A program made the position numbers and the translations under genes. Below the pieces are notes generated by a model. The model saw only the letters and a list, made by a program, of their open reading frames with translations. It made no database searches and was not told where the DNA came from. This document shows, piece after piece, positions 30,353 to 40,476 of a stretch of 64,000 bases of DNA. The stretch's first letter is position 1, and each line of letters begins with the position of its first letter. The stretch comes from Sinorhizobium fredii USDA 257 (GTDB lineage Bacteria > Pseudomonadota > Alphaproteobacteria > Rhizobiales > Rhizobiaceae), in assembly GCF_000265205.3 (NCBI RefSeq), contig NC_018000.1, forward strand, positions 4,278,001 to 4,342,000. Reading direction: 5' to 3'.

Positions 30353-31744
30353 TCAGGCAACCCGCTCGCCCTTCCTCACACGGTAGCTCGGCTGATACAT
30401 GGTCACCAACTCCTCCGCCGCCGTCGGGTGCACGGCCATGGTGCGGTCGAAGTCGTCCTTGGTGCATCCTGCCTTCAGCGAGATCCCGAGCAGTTGCGCC
30501 ATTTCGCCGGCGTCGTGGCCGAGGATATGGGCGCCCACGACCTTGCGGTCCGCGGCATTGACGAGGAGCTTCATGATCATCTTTTCCTTGCGCCCCGAAA
30601 GTGTCGCCTTCATCGGGCGGAATTCGGCACGGTAGACTTCGAACTCGTCATATTTCCGCGCGGCCTCCTCCTCGCTCATTCCCACCGTACCGATCTCCGG
30701 CTGCGAGAAGACTGCCGTGGCGATCAGGTCATGATCCGGCGAAGTGGGATTGTTCTTGTATTCCGTCTCGATGAAGCACATCGCCTCATGGATCGCCACG
30801 GGCGTCAGTTGCACGCGGTCCGTGACGTCGCCGAGCGCATAGATTCCCGGTGCGCTGGTGCGTGAGAAAGCGTCGACGATGATGGCGCCGCGCTCGTCGA
30901 TCTTGACGCCGGCATTCTCGAGCCCGAGGCCCTTCGTGTTCGGCACGCGGCCGAGAGCGAGCATCACCTGATCGACGGCGATTTCGCCATGCTTCATGGT
31001 CCTTGCAATCCGCTGGCCATCGGCGCCAGCCGATATCGACTGGATGATATCCTCGCAGAGTATGCGGATACCCTTCTCTTCCATCGCCGCATGCAGGCCG
31101 CGTCTCAGATCCTGGTCGAAGCGAGAGAGAATCTCCTTGCCGCGATAAATCAGCGTCGTTTCGACGCCGAGGCCGTGGAAGATGTTGGCGAATTCGACGG
31201 CAATATAGCCGCCGCCGGCGATCAGGATCGATTTCGGAAGCTCCGGCAGGTCGAAGGCTTCATTCGAGGTGATGCAGAGTTCGTGTCCCGGCAGCGCGTC
31301 ATGCGGGCTGGGATGGCCGCCCACTGCGATCAGGATGCGCTCCGCAGTGACCGTGTTGCCGCTCGCGAGCAGTCGCACCGCATTGGTTCCGGCGAGTTCG
31401 GCGCGCGTGTTCAGGATCTCCGCACCGGCACTTGCAAGCCCCTTGCGATAAAGGCCCTCGAGCCGGGAGATCTCCTGTTCCTTGGCCGCGACGAGCTTCT
31501 TCCAGTCGAAGCGGCTTTCGCCGACGCTCCAACCGAAGCCGGCGGCATCCTCGAAATGCTCGGAATATTGGGAGGCATAGACATAGAGCTTCTTCGGCAC
31601 GCAGCCGCGGATCACGCAGGTGCCGCCGTAGCGAAATTCCTCGGCGATCGCCACCTTCTTGCCGAGCGCTGCCGCCAGCCTTCCGCTTCTGACGCCAGCC
31701 GAGCCGCCGCCGATCACGAAGAGGTCATAGTCGAAAGCGCTCAT
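30353..31744 (-). CDS. gor: Glutathione-disulfide reductase
   Basis: 463-residue FAD/NADPH disulfide oxidoreductase. FAD site IGGGSAGVRSGR at 11-22, redox cysteines GGTCVIRGCVPKK (Cys43, Cys48), NADPH site GGGYIAVEFANIF, second FAD site GIYALGDVTD, and the C-terminal catalytic HPTAAEELVTM (His donated to the partner subunit). The RGCVPKKL form marks glutathione reductase rather than dihydrolipoamide dehydrogenase. ATG 31744 follows AGGAG at eight bases. Keeps the glutathione pool reduced; lies between the DUF2059 gene and DAHP synthase, all on the minus strand. Confidence 0.96.
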   Translation of the reverse strand: MSAFDYDLFVIGGGSAGVRSGRLAAALGKKVAIAEEFRYGGTCVIRGCVPKKLYVYASQYSEHFEDAAGFGWSVGESRFDWKKLVAAKEQEISRLEGLYRKGLASAGAEILNTRAELAGTNAVRLLASGNTVTAERILIAVGGHPSPHDALPGHELCITSNEAFDLPELPKSILIAGGGYIAVEFANIFHGLGVETTLIYRGKEILSRFDQDLRRGLHAAMEEKGIRILCEDIIQSISAGADGQRIARTMKHGEIAVDQVMLALGRVPNTKGLGLENAGVKIDERGAIIVDAFSRTSAPGIYALGDVTDRVQLTPVAIHEAMCFIETEYKNNPTSPDHDLIATAVFSQPEIGTVGMSEEEAARKYDEFEVYRAEFRPMKATLSGRKEKMIMKLLVNAADRKVVGAHILGHDAGEMAQLLGISLKAGCTKDDFDRTMAVHPTAAEELVTMYQPSYRVRKGERVA

Positions 31745-31865
31745 GGAGAACTCCTGGAAAGCAATGGAATACCGATAGGAAGGCCGTTGGTCGGAACGTC
31801 AGGCTCGCGATGAAACGACGAGCCGGAGTCGCCTTTCGCCCCTGATATAGTATTGCGATGCAGAA

Positions 31866-31891
31866 AAGGAAAAGCCCGGATCGCTCCGGGC
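31866..31891 (-). terminator. Intrinsic terminator after the DUF2059 gene
   Basis: Minus-strand stem GCCCGGA-GCGA-TCCGGGC followed by TTTTCCTTTTC, 35 bases past the DUF2059 stop. Good stem and U-rich tail; it would also insulate gor from read-through. Confidence 0.85.
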
Positions 31892-31925
31892 CTCGTAAAT
31901 GGACGAGCCAAGGCTCGCCGCAAGC

Positions 31926-32471
31926 TTACTGCTGGGCGGGTGCCTGCGTGCCGGCATCTGCGGCAGGGGTGCTGCCGATCTTCTCGTCGAGCGACTTGGT
32001 GGCATCGTTGGCGAGGTCGCGCGAAACGCCGGCTGCCCAGATGTCGGCCGCCTTCAAGAGTTCGCGCGAGGCGATCGGACCGTCGTTCAGCAGCTTCTTG
32101 CCGGCCCCCGAGCTATAGAAAGCCGTGATGGCGTTGAGTTCCTCGACCGAAAAGGTCTTGGCATAGATCGTCGCTGCCTCGCGTTCCAGATCCGAGCGGC
32201 GTGCCGCCAAACCAAGCGCCTTCTCGTCAACGGTCGCCGAAATCAGTTCCTGGTGGTTCGGTGAAGCCTGAATGAGCGAGTTCTTCAGCCGTTCGGCAAG
32301 ATTCGGCAGAATGTTGTCGAAGCTGTTGGTGACGCCGAGCGCTGCAATGGTGGCGCGAGCCGCCTTGATCTGATCTTCCGTCACGTCCTGCGCCATTACG
32401 GCCGGCACGGACGCCGAAAGAAGAACGGCTGCGGTTGCGAATGCGCGGGCAAAACCTGTGATTTTGTTCAT
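31926..32471 (-). CDS. Secreted DUF2059 protein
   Basis: 181 residues with a signal peptide (FARAFATAAVLLSASVPAVMA, cleaved before QDVTED) and a DUF2059 domain containing the family stretch FSVEELNAITAFYSSGAGKKLL, then an Ala/Gln-rich tail. Periplasmic, alpha-helical; molecular role unknown. ATG 32471 is chosen with AGGAG eleven bases before; a TTG three codons earlier is too near it. Confidence 0.88.
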   Translation of the reverse strand: MNKITGFARAFATAAVLLSASVPAVMAQDVTEDQIKAARATIAALGVTNSFDNILPNLAERLKNSLIQASPNHQELISATVDEKALGLAARRSDLEREAATIYAKTFSVEELNAITAFYSSGAGKKLLNDGPIASRELLKAADIWAAGVSRDLANDATKSLDEKIGSTPAADAGTQAPAQQ

Positions 32472-32589
32472 TTTTATCAATGCTCCTGTGTTAGCACATG
32501 TCGCCCGGCCAATTGCCGCCGCCTGGCATTCATGTGCGGAATTTCACTTTTGCGCCATGGGCGCGGCGCGAGGTCAGATCGGCTTGGCC

Positions 32590-33285
32590 TCAGCCTGCCG
32601 TGAGCGTGCGCGCCCCCTCCGGACCGGCGATGATCGCCAGCGACGCCATCCCGATGAAGAGCCCATGCTCGACGACTCCCGGAATCGCATTCAACTCGGC
32701 CGCAAGCGCCTCTGCATCAGGAATACGGCCAAAAGATGCATCCAGAATGAGGTGCCCGCCATCGGTCGTGAAGGGTCCGTCGCCCGAGGCGCGCAGCGCG
32801 ATGTCGCCAGTCAAGCCAAGACGCGCGGCAACTTTCTCGATTGCCAGCCGCGTTGTTGTCTGACCGAACGGGTTCACCTCGATCGGCAGCTTGAAGGCAC
32901 CAAGAACGTCGACGACCTTCGATTCATCGGCAATGACGATCATCCGTTCCGAGGCGCTCGCGACGATCTTTTCGCGCAGCAGCGCTCCGCCACCGCCTTT
33001 GATCAGGCACAGTTTTCCGTCGAGCTCATCGGCACCGTCGATGGTCAGATCAAGCTCGGGCAATTCGTCGAGCGATTTCAGCGGCACGCCGAGTTCGAGG
33101 CAAAGCCGCGCCGTCCGCTCGGAGGTCGGCACACCTTGGATCTGATAGCCGGAGGCGACTTTCTCGGCCAGCAGCCGGACGAATTCCTCGGCCGTCGAGC
33201 CGGTGCCAATACCCAGCCGCATTCCACTTTCGACATAATCAAGCGCCGCCTGCGCGGCCTTGATCTTCATCTGGCGGGCGTCCAT
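32590..33285 (-). CDS. rpiA: Ribose-5-phosphate isomerase A
   Basis: 231-residue enzyme of the pentose phosphate pathway interconverting ribose 5-phosphate and ribulose 5-phosphate. Conserved blocks: [15 protein letters not shown] (phosphate loop), [18 protein letters not shown] (catalytic Asp), [14 protein letters not shown] (catalytic Glu nearby) and [13 protein letters not shown] 33285 ([12 protein letters not shown]) matches the family start; an ATG six codons upstream is possible. Divergent from gph. Confidence 0.97.
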   Translation of the reverse strand: MDARQMKIKAAQAALDYVESGMRLGIGTGSTAEEFVRLLAEKVASGYQIQGVPTSERTARLCLELGVPLKSLDELPELDLTIDGADELDGKLCLIKGGGGALLREKIVASASERMIVIADESKVVDVLGAFKLPIEVNPFGQTTTRLAIEKVAARLGLTGDIALRASGDGPFTTDGGHLILDASFGRIPDAEALAAELNAIPGVVEHGLFIGMASLAIIAGPEGARTLTAG

Positions 33286-33503
33286 GCGCCACTCGCTCCC
33301 CTTCATGACCCGGCCGGCGAGCGGCCATCGGCCATCTCCCGTCCAATTTCCGCTGAGACACTTACACGCCCATCGCCGCAAACAAAAGCCAAAATGCGTG
33401 GGCTTGCGCCGGATTTCGGCAGCGCTACCGACCTAGGTCGCCATTGCATTCTCCGTGGACTTCGCCTACCCGAACGGATAGGCTTTTATAGAACGAGGTT
33501 CCC

Positions 33504-34187
33504 GTGTCTCCGCCCCTTGTCGTCTTCGATCTCGACGGTACTCTCGTCGACACCGCCCCGGACCTCGTCGCCAGCCTCAACCACGCGGTCACGCAAGCAG
33601 GTATCGAACCGGTTACTTACGCCGATCTCACCCATCTCGTCGGCCATGGCGCCCGCGCTATGATCGAGCGGACTTTCGCAATGCGCGGCAAAGCGCTCAG
33701 CGAGGAGGAACTGACCTGGCAGATGAGGGAGTTCGTGGACTTCTATCATGGCTCGATGCCGGGCGAATCGCTGCCTTATCCGGGGCTGATAGCGGCGCTC
33801 GACCGCCTGCAGGACGCAGGCCTCAAGCTTGCCGTCTGCACCAACAAGCCGGAGATGCTGGCGAAGCGTCTGCTCGACGGGCTCGGCCTGATGGACCGCT
33901 TTGCCGCCGTTTCCGGCGGTGACACCTTCTCCGTCCGCAAGCCTCACGCCGAACACCTCCTCTCGACGGTGGCCAATGCCGGCGGCGTCGCGGAACGCGC
34001 GGTGATGGTCGGCGACAGCCTCAACGATATCCTCGTCGCCCGCAATGCATTGGTTCCATCGATCGCCGTGCCATTCGGCTACTCCGATGTGCCGATTGAA
34101 AGCCTTTCGCCCGACCGGATCATCAAGCACTTCGACGAACTCACCCCAGAACTCGTCAGAACGCTTCTCGGCCGCGACAAGAAATGA
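33504..34187 (+). CDS. gph: Phosphoglycolate phosphatase (HAD family)
   Basis: 227-residue HAD phosphatase salvaging 2-phosphoglycolate from DNA repair or photorespiration-like chemistry. HAD motifs: I FDLDGTLVDT (8-17), II VCTNKP, III lysine in VRKPHAEH and IV MVGDSLNDI. A small alpha-helical cap lies between motifs I and II. Starts with GTG 33504 behind GAGG. HAD specificities overlap, so pyrophosphatase or other activity cannot be excluded, though length and motifs fit Gph. Confidence 0.88.
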   Translation: MSPPLVVFDLDGTLVDTAPDLVASLNHAVTQAGIEPVTYADLTHLVGHGARAMIERTFAMRGKALSEEELTWQMREFVDFYHGSMPGESLPYPGLIAALDRLQDAGLKLAVCTNKPEMLAKRLLDGLGLMDRFAAVSGGDTFSVRKPHAEHLLSTVANAGGVAERAVMVGDSLNDILVARNALVPSIAVPFGYSDVPIESLSPDRIIKHFDELTPELVRTLLGRDKK

Positions 34188-34210
34188 AGCGTCGGTTTAG
34201 GGGGCGGAGT

Positions 34211-34618
34211 TCAAAGGTGCCGAACCTCGGCCGGCCTCGCTCCCCAATTGTCGTTCAGTCCGTCATAATAGGTCACCGGCGCCGCGATTAGCTCATTGAT
34301 GTCAACGGCGTCGAGACAAGCAACATTGATGTTGTAATAGGGACTCCCGGTCATGTTGGGCATGTCGATCCGTTCGAAAGGATGGATTCCGCAACGCTTG
34401 CAGAAAAGATGGTGCGCGACCGGATTCCTCCCCTGAAAGTCAGTTAGTTCCTCCTCGCCGGCAATAAGGCGAAAAGCCTTCGGCCTGGCACGGGCCGACC
34501 AAAGGCGCATCTTCGTGCAGATTGAACAATTGCACTTGCCGGTGCCGGCACTGATATCCAGATCGGCCTCGAAGCGGATAGCGCCGCAATGGCAGCTGCC
34601 CGAATAGGTTCTCAGCAT
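34211..34618 (-). CDS. GFA-family zinc protein (second of two)
   Basis: 135 residues, same fold as the gene at 28336 but clearly divergent: SGSCHCGAIRFEAD, KCNCSICTKMRLW and FCKRCGIHPFER carry the zinc cysteines. Ends NDNWGARPAEVRHL, typical of the longer GFA subgroup. Function unproven. ATG 34618 is preferred (GGGA seven bases before), with ATG 34636 as alternative. Lies between gph (convergent) and the L,D-transpeptidase gene. Confidence 0.85.
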   Translation of the reverse strand: MLRTYSGSCHCGAIRFEADLDISAGTGKCNCSICTKMRLWSARARPKAFRLIAGEEELTDFQGRNPVAHHLFCKRCGIHPFERIDMPNMTGSPYYNINVACLDAVDINELIAAPVTYYDGLNDNWGARPAEVRHL

Positions 34619-34709
34619 CGAATGGTCCCATCGCATGGCTTTAATGCGCGAAGGCCCCGCGCTTGGCAGGGCCTCCCTATTTTCGTTGGCATGATGCACA
34701 TGGCAGCCG

Positions 34710-36593
34710 TCAGCCCTCGGCCTGCTGCCGAACCTTCCGCGTCGCTTCAAAGGCCCGATTCATGTACATGTCCCGGTCATAGACGTCGTTGAAATACTCG
34801 ACCTTGCCATCCTTGTTCGGCCATGCGGTGAAGTAGGAAACATAGACCGGCACTTTCTGAGGCACCGGCAAAGCCCTGTTGTGCCCCTGGGCAATCTCTC
34901 TGCCGACATCGTCCATGCTGATGCCGAGGACGGCCGCGGCCATGCGGCGCGGGTCGGCAAGACGGACGCATCCGTGGCTGAGCGCGCGCTGGTCGCGCTT
35001 GAAGAAGCTCTTCGACGGCGTGTCATGCATGTAGATCGCATGGGAGTTCGGGAAGAGGATCTTCAGCTCGCCAAGCGCGTTGTCGCTGCTCGGAGGCTGG
35101 CGCACGGCGACCGAATTCGTCGATCCGTACCAGTCGACGGCGTAGGACGGAACGACCCGGCCGCCGACCTCGACCTGATAACCCATACGGTCGAGATAGC
35201 TCGGATCGCTGCGCAGCTTCGGCAGCATTTCGTTGACGATGATCGACTGCGGCACGCCCCAATAGGGATTGACCTCGACGGTCTGGATCTCGTCCTGGAA
35301 GAAATAGGTCTGGTTCGCCTTCGACCCGACCACGACCCGCATGGAGAACTGCTCCGCGCCATGGTCGGTATAGTAGGCCATGAAAGCGGGCTGGTTGATG
35401 AAGACGTAGCGACTGCCAAGATCTTTTGGCAGCCAGCGGGCCTGCTCCATCGCGATCTCGATCTTGTTGATCTTGCTGGAGGTCGTGTCGCCGCCAGTCA
35501 GCACGCGGATCGAGGCCTGGCCGACGACACCGTCCGCTTTCAGCCCTTGCTCCTTCTGAAAAGCTTCGACGAGCGAAACCAATTCGGGCGTCCCCTGATA
35601 ACCAGCCAGCACGACCGCGTGCTCGGCCTTCAGCGCCTCGGAGGCCTTCTGCTTGATCCCGGAAACGATATTGGCAAGTTCCGGATTGTTGTCGCCTGGC
35701 TTCAACAGCGTTCCCGGCGCGATCTCGACGCGCGGAGCGGCGACCGTTTCGGCTCTAAGCCTTTCGAGCTCCTGCTTCAACACCAGGAATTGCGGGCTTT
35801 TCGGAGTCTGCTCTTCGATCAGGGCTGCGACGTCGGCACTCGTTGCGGCTTTATCGAGAAAGGAGACGAGATCGACGCTCTTACGCTTGAAGTCGTGATA
35901 GCCGGATATCTTGTTCGGGTCGATGCGGCCTCGCACCGTGTCCTGAACATAGGTGAGGACCGCGGCGGACATGGCGATCTCGAAACGCACCAGATCCTTT
36001 TCCCGCGTCACTGTGTCAGCGCGATCGAAGTTATCGGCCGGAACGGCGATGGCATAATCCTGCGGATCGAGCCCGATCCTTGCCGCGTCGGCAAGCACCG
36101 TGAGAGCGGATCGGGCCCGCGCATTCAGGCCATTGCCGTCGATCCAGACGAAATCGGTTCGGCCGGCATAAAAGGCTTCAACCGCCTTCGCTACATCGGC
36201 CGGTGCGCGCACCTCGACTTGCGGCAGAAATTGGCGGGCATCAGCAAGCGGAATCCGAAGCATGGGCGGAAGGCCGTAGTTCTGCACCGAGCCCGTGACG
36301 ACAGGATCGAGCAACCGATCGGTCGCAATCTTGCGCATCTGTTCGGGCTTGTAGGTGTAATAGCGGGGACTGGAAACCCGCGGCGGCTTTGCCGCGCTCC
36401 TGTCTTCGAGGCGCTGCGGCGCCATCATGCCGTAACCCGGCTGACCTGGATAAGCCTGTTCAGGCGCGGTGCGCTTTCTGCCGCCGCGGATGAAGTCCAT
36501 CAGCGTAATCGCCGAGGCAGGCCGCACATCCATGGTTGCAATCGCACAGCTGCCCATGAGCGCGACAATCGCTACCGTTCTGATAGTTTTCAT
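34710..36593 (-). CDS. L,D-transpeptidase (YcbB/LdtD-type)
   Basis: 627-residue periplasmic enzyme that makes 3-3 crosslinks in peptidoglycan. Signal sequence at the start (TVAIVALMGSCAIATMDVRPASA), N-terminal scaffold domain, a peptidoglycan-binding repeat (about 320-365, EAFQKEQGLKADGVVGQASI), then a YkuD catalytic domain with HDTPSKSFFKRDQRALSHGC: His and the catalytic Cys in SHGCVRL. 3-3 crosslinks dominate in Rhizobiales, where polar growth relies on such enzymes. Several paralogues are expected in the genome, so no symbol is given. Confidence 0.92.
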   Translation of the reverse strand: MKTIRTVAIVALMGSCAIATMDVRPASAITLMDFIRGGRKRTAPEQAYPGQPGYGMMAPQRLEDRSAAKPPRVSSPRYYTYKPEQMRKIATDRLLDPVVTGSVQNYGLPPMLRIPLADARQFLPQVEVRAPADVAKAVEAFYAGRTDFVWIDGNGLNARARSALTVLADAARIGLDPQDYAIAVPADNFDRADTVTREKDLVRFEIAMSAAVLTYVQDTVRGRIDPNKISGYHDFKRKSVDLVSFLDKAATSADVAALIEEQTPKSPQFLVLKQELERLRAETVAAPRVEIAPGTLLKPGDNNPELANIVSGIKQKASEALKAEHAVVLAGYQGTPELVSLVEAFQKEQGLKADGVVGQASIRVLTGGDTTSSKINKIEIAMEQARWLPKDLGSRYVFINQPAFMAYYTDHGAEQFSMRVVVGSKANQTYFFQDEIQTVEVNPYWGVPQSIIVNEMLPKLRSDPSYLDRMGYQVEVGGRVVPSYAVDWYGSTNSVAVRQPPSSDNALGELKILFPNSHAIYMHDTPSKSFFKRDQRALSHGCVRLADPRRMAAAVLGISMDDVGREIAQGHNRALPVPQKVPVYVSYFTAWPNKDGKVEYFNDVYDRDMYMNRAFEATRKVRQQAEG

Positions 36594-37102
36594 AAGAATA
36601 AACGTCCCCGTATCGCGTTGCCGCCGAATTCGGCCGCTGCCAGATTCTCGCCCGCCCTCGTGCCCGAAGACTTATAGAAAAGGATGGTGAATGAAAAGGA
36701 AACGACCAGCGCTCGATGTTGATCAACTGCCCTGAAACCTCTCGCCCGCGTGTCGCGCGCAGATCCGCAAGCCTCTGATTTGCATCTACTTTGCACCAAT
36801 CGCTTCCGCTTCGGCGTTCCCTGCGGCACTGGGAGTGCCAAAAAGGAAGGCGCCGCCTGTGACAGAATCGCCACAAGAATGCGCGTGAGGCGACGGCGTT
36901 GTGCAATGCTTCCATTCGCTGGCCGCAATTGCCGCATCGCAGCAGTATTCAAACGATTGTAGCTCGCTGCAGGTCCCCTGCAGCCCTTTACAAGCCGGCA
37001 TGGTCGGGGCAGAGAGATGCCCGGCACCGGGGAGGACAACCGGCGGACAACCGGCATCTTCGCCTCGGCTTGATGAAGCGCATCACGAAGGCAGGTATCA
37101 CG
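36594..37102. other. Divergent region between L,D-transpeptidase and fumC
   Basis: About 510 bases without a convincing gene. A perfect hairpin CTGCAGG-TCC-CCTGCAG lies at 36967-36983, upstream of fumC, and could be an operator or leader structure. The fumC frame stays open for 68 codons upstream of its accepted start but looks non-coding (Cys/His/Arg-rich). Confidence 0.5.
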
Positions 37103-38494
37103 ATGACATCGACGCGCACGGAAACAGATACGTTCGGCCCCATCGAAGTGGCGAACGACCGCTACTGGGGTGCCCAGGCCCAACGCTCGCTCGGCAATTT
37201 CAAGATCGGCTGGGAAAGACAGCCGCTGGCGATCGTCCGGGCGCTCGGCATCGTCAAGCAGGCGGCAGCCCGCGCCAACGTGGCGCTCGAGCGCCTCGAT
37301 CCGAAGATTGGCGACGCCATCGTCAAGGCGGCCCAGGAGGTGATCGACGGCAAGCTCAACGATCATTTCCCGCTCGTCGTCTGGCAGACCGGCTCCGGCA
37401 CTCAGTCGAACATGAATGCCAACGAGGTCATTTCCAACCGGGCGATCGAATTGCTCGGCGGCGTCATGGGGTCGAAGAAACCCGTGCACCCGAACGACCA
37501 CGTCAATATGAGTCAATCGTCGAACGACACTTACCCGACGGCCATGCACATCGCCTGCGCCGAGCGGGTGATCCATGATCTGCTGCCCGCGCTCAAGCAT
37601 CTGCACAAGGCACTTGAAGAGAAGGTCAAGGCTTTCGACCACATCATCAAGATCGGCCGCACCCATACCCAGGATGCGACGCCGCTGACCCTCGGCCAGG
37701 AATTCTCCGGCTATGCGGCACAGGTCGCCTCGTCGATCAAGCGCATCGAGATGACGCTGCCCGGCCTTTGCGAGCTCGCCCAGGGCGGCACCGCCGTCGG
37801 CACCGGCCTCAATGCCCCGATCGGATTCGCCGAGAAGGTGGCGGCGGAAATCGCCGCGATCACCGGCATCGCCTTCACTTCGGCGCCGAACAAGTTCGAG
37901 GCACTCGCCGCGCACGATTCGATGGTGTTCAGCCATGGCGCCATCAATGCGACGGCCGCCGCCCTCTTCAAGATCGCCAACGATATCCGTTTCCTCGGCT
38001 CGGGTCCCCGCTCCGGCCTCGGCGAACTCGCGTTGCCGGAGAACGAACCGGGCTCCTCGATCATGCCGGGCAAGGTCAATCCGACCCAGTGCGAGGCGCT
38101 GACGCAGGTCTGCGCCCAGGTCTTCGGCAATCACGCCTCGCTCACCTTCGCCGGCAGCCAGGGCCATTTCGAGCTGAATGTCTACAATCCGCTGATGGCC
38201 TACAACTTCCTGCAGTCGGTCCAGCTTCTCGCCGATGCGGCGATTTCCTTCACCGACAATTGCGTCGTCGGCATCGAGGCGCGCGAAGACAACATCAAGG
38301 CGGCGCTCGACCGATCGCTGATGCTCGTCACCGCGCTGGCGCCGAAGATTGGCTACGACAATGCCGCCAAGATCGCCAAGACTGCGCACAAGAACGGCAC
38401 GACCCTGCGGGACGAGGCTGTCGGCGGCGGCTACGTGACGAATGAGGAGTTCGACGCGATCGTCCGCCCGGAAACGATGATCAGCCCCGCCTGA
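37103..38494 (+). CDS. fumC: Class II fumarate hydratase FumC
   Basis: 463-residue, iron-free TCA-cycle enzyme hydrating fumarate to malate. The superfamily signature [11 protein letters not shown] carries the catalytic loop; other blocks are [28 protein letters not shown] and [17 protein letters not shown] (catalytic His). ATG 37103 is chosen because the family begins [21 protein letters not shown] lies seven bases before. Monocistronic. Confidence 0.97.
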   Translation: MTSTRTETDTFGPIEVANDRYWGAQAQRSLGNFKIGWERQPLAIVRALGIVKQAAARANVALERLDPKIGDAIVKAAQEVIDGKLNDHFPLVVWQTGSGTQSNMNANEVISNRAIELLGGVMGSKKPVHPNDHVNMSQSSNDTYPTAMHIACAERVIHDLLPALKHLHKALEEKVKAFDHIIKIGRTHTQDATPLTLGQEFSGYAAQVASSIKRIEMTLPGLCELAQGGTAVGTGLNAPIGFAEKVAAEIAAITGIAFTSAPNKFEALAAHDSMVFSHGAINATAAALFKIANDIRFLGSGPRSGLGELALPENEPGSSIMPGKVNPTQCEALTQVCAQVFGNHASLTFAGSQGHFELNVYNPLMAYNFLQSVQLLADAAISFTDNCVVGIEAREDNIKAALDRSLMLVTALAPKIGYDNAAKIAKTAHKNGTTLRDEAVGGGYVTNEEFDAIVRPETMISPA

Positions 38495-38653
38495 TAGCTC
38501 ACCGGCCGCGGTTGCCCGCCGGCGCCGCGGCCAACCTCACGCAAGTTTAATTCGAATTGCATGGATGCGCCCAAACAGTCGTTAAGACTCCACAAAACTT
38601 TTGTCCCTAAAAAATAGCAGACATTTAAGAAAATAATTTTAAGGGCTTGGCAT

Positions 38654-39724
38654 ATGCAGACGGCAACCTCGAACAAGACGCCGACTCCCGATATCGCTGC
38701 GCAGATTACCCATGCAATGCGTATGATGGGCGTCGCGCCGATACCGCGCAATTACGAGCTTTACTACGAGGCCTATCTGGGCTCGAACCCGCAACTGTCG
38801 AAAGAACTTGCGGCGCTCGGCAGCCGCGCCACACAGGACGAGCTCGACGCCATCGGATCGCGCTATTTCAGCCATATCCACCATTCGCGCGGGATCGAGC
38901 GTGCCCATAGCACGCTGGCGGAAAAGCTGACCGAACTGGTCACTCTCCTGCGGGACGAACAATACGCACTCGAGAGCTACAACAGGGTTCTCGACGAGGC
39001 TTACCTCAACATCACCAACAAGAGTGCCGCGAGCGCCGACATCCTCCGCCACGCGATCGACATTTTGAGCGAAGCGACCGCCGATACGATGAACCAGGGC
39101 AAGGAGCGTGTTCAGACGGTCGTTCAGAAATCCTTCGAGATGGAAGCGATTCGCCAGGAGCTCGATGAGTACAAGCGCATTGCCAATACCGATTCACTGA
39201 CGCGGCTCGGCAATCGGCGTGCCTTCGACGAGACCCTCGCCGCGGTCTACAACAATGAGCAATTGCGCAACTACACGGGTCTGCTCGTCGTCGACATCGA
39301 CCATTTCAAGAAGGTCAATGACAGCTTCGGCCACCCGGTCGGGGACAAGATCCTCTCCACCGTCGGCACCGTCATTCGCGCCAATCTCCGGCGCGACGCC
39401 TTCGTCGCCCGCACCGGCGGCGAGGAGTTTGCCGTCATCCTGAACGACAGCACGCAGGAGGAATGCCTGCAGGTCGCCGACCGCATCCGCAGCGTTCTGT
39501 CAAACACGCCGTTCAAGAACTCCAAGACTGGCGTCAACTACGGCCCGATCACCCTCTCGGTCGGCGTCTGCATGGCAACGGCGGCGGACGATCCACTCGA
39601 TCTCTACCACAAGGCCGATATAGCGCTCTACGCGGCCAAGAATTCCGGTCGCAACAGGACGGTCCTCTTCGAGGACGGCATGCGTAAGGATTCCGGACGG
39701 AACTGGTTGATCTATCGCCGCTAA
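38654..39724 (+). CDS. GGDEF diguanylate cyclase
   Basis: 356 residues: a helical N-terminal part (about 1-180, containing NYELYYEAYLGSNPQL) and a GGDEF domain (about 185-345) with the active site TGGEEFA, DIDHFKKVNDSFGH (metal/substrate Asp) and SVGVCMA. It should make cyclic di-GMP from two GTP. No EAL domain, membrane segment or signal. The usual inhibitory RxxD five residues before GGEEF is not in register (LRRDAFVAR instead), so product inhibition at an I-site is probably absent. Input signal unknown. Confidence 0.9.
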   Translation: MQTATSNKTPTPDIAAQITHAMRMMGVAPIPRNYELYYEAYLGSNPQLSKELAALGSRATQDELDAIGSRYFSHIHHSRGIERAHSTLAEKLTELVTLLRDEQYALESYNRVLDEAYLNITNKSAASADILRHAIDILSEATADTMNQGKERVQTVVQKSFEMEAIRQELDEYKRIANTDSLTRLGNRRAFDETLAAVYNNEQLRNYTGLLVVDIDHFKKVNDSFGHPVGDKILSTVGTVIRANLRRDAFVARTGGEEFAVILNDSTQEECLQVADRIRSVLSNTPFKNSKTGVNYGPITLSVGVCMATAADDPLDLYHKADIALYAAKNSGRNRTVLFEDGMRKDSGRNWLIYRR

Positions 39725-39776
39725 GCAGCGCCGCGTATCTATGGGCACCAGGTTCATCGTCCGCGACGAGCGGTTG

Positions 39777-40385
39777 CTACCACATCGTCTTCGCCGCGCG
39801 ACCCGGCCATTCCCCGTCGTAGGTGTCCTTGTCGAAATCGGCCTTGGCCGCCTTCAGGAGGGTCCCGGGGGTCGGCAGCGACGTCGGTTCGACGAAGCGT
39901 TCCGAGTTCCAGAGCTGCGAGCGCAGCAAAGCCCTGGCGCACTGAAAATAAACCTCGTTGATCGTGACGACGACGACCGTGCGGGGATGCTTGCCGTCGA
40001 TCTCGAAGGAGCCGATCAAGGCGGGATCGACACTGACGACCGCTGTCCCGTTGATGCGCATCGTGGTGTTCGAGCCGGGAACGAGGAATAGCAGCGCCAC
40101 CCGCGGATCACGGACGATATTGATAAGCGAGTCGATGCGGTTGTTGCCCCGCCAATCGGGCATCAACACGGTCTTGTCGTCGGCGATCCGTACGACCGAT
40201 AGGTCGTCGCCGCGCGGTGAACAGTCCAGCCCTTCCGGGCCGACGGTCGCCATTGCCGCGAAGGGCGAGGCCTCGATCATCTGCCGGTATTCGGCCGTGA
40301 GCGCATTTGTGACCTTGACGATCGATGTCTCGCCCGCTGCACCGTAGAGCGCCTTCAATTCCTCAACCGTCCTGATGATCGTCAT
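39777..40385 (-). CDS. PPOX-fold flavoprotein (pyridoxamine 5'-phosphate oxidase family)
   Basis: 202 residues with a split-barrel flavin-binding domain: FAAMATVGPEGLDCSPRGD, LMPDWRGNNRIDSLINI and ALLFLVPGSNTTMRINGTA, which match the MSMEG_1061-like group rather than PdxH. Likely binds FMN; substrate unknown. ATG 40385 has a strong GGAGGGAGAA. No operon partners; convergent with the GGDEF gene. Confidence 0.82.
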   Translation of the reverse strand: MTIIRTVEELKALYGAAGETSIVKVTNALTAEYRQMIEASPFAAMATVGPEGLDCSPRGDDLSVVRIADDKTVLMPDWRGNNRIDSLINIVRDPRVALLFLVPGSNTTMRINGTAVVSVDPALIGSFEIDGKHPRTVVVVTINEVYFQCARALLRSQLWNSERFVEPTSLPTPGTLLKAAKADFDKDTYDGEWPGRAAKTMW

Positions 40386-40476
40386 TTCTCCCTCCGACCC
40401 GGCGATCCGCGCCTACGCCAGCAGCCCTATGCTGTGCGCTCGTTTGGGGGAATAGCATGACGCCCCGATGACGGCA

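Noticed and set aside
34650..34680. Hairpin near the end of the L,D-transpeptidase gene as a terminator
   Set aside because: On the relevant strand there is no U-run, and it overlaps possible start codons of the GFA gene.
36899..37102. Upstream extension of fumC by 68 codons
   Set aside because: Extension does not resemble fumarase, and the accepted start has the family N-terminus.
38503..38532. GGCCGCGG/CCGCGGCC hairpin after fumC as a terminator
   Set aside because: Long loop and no U-run after it; could be chance in GC-rich DNA.
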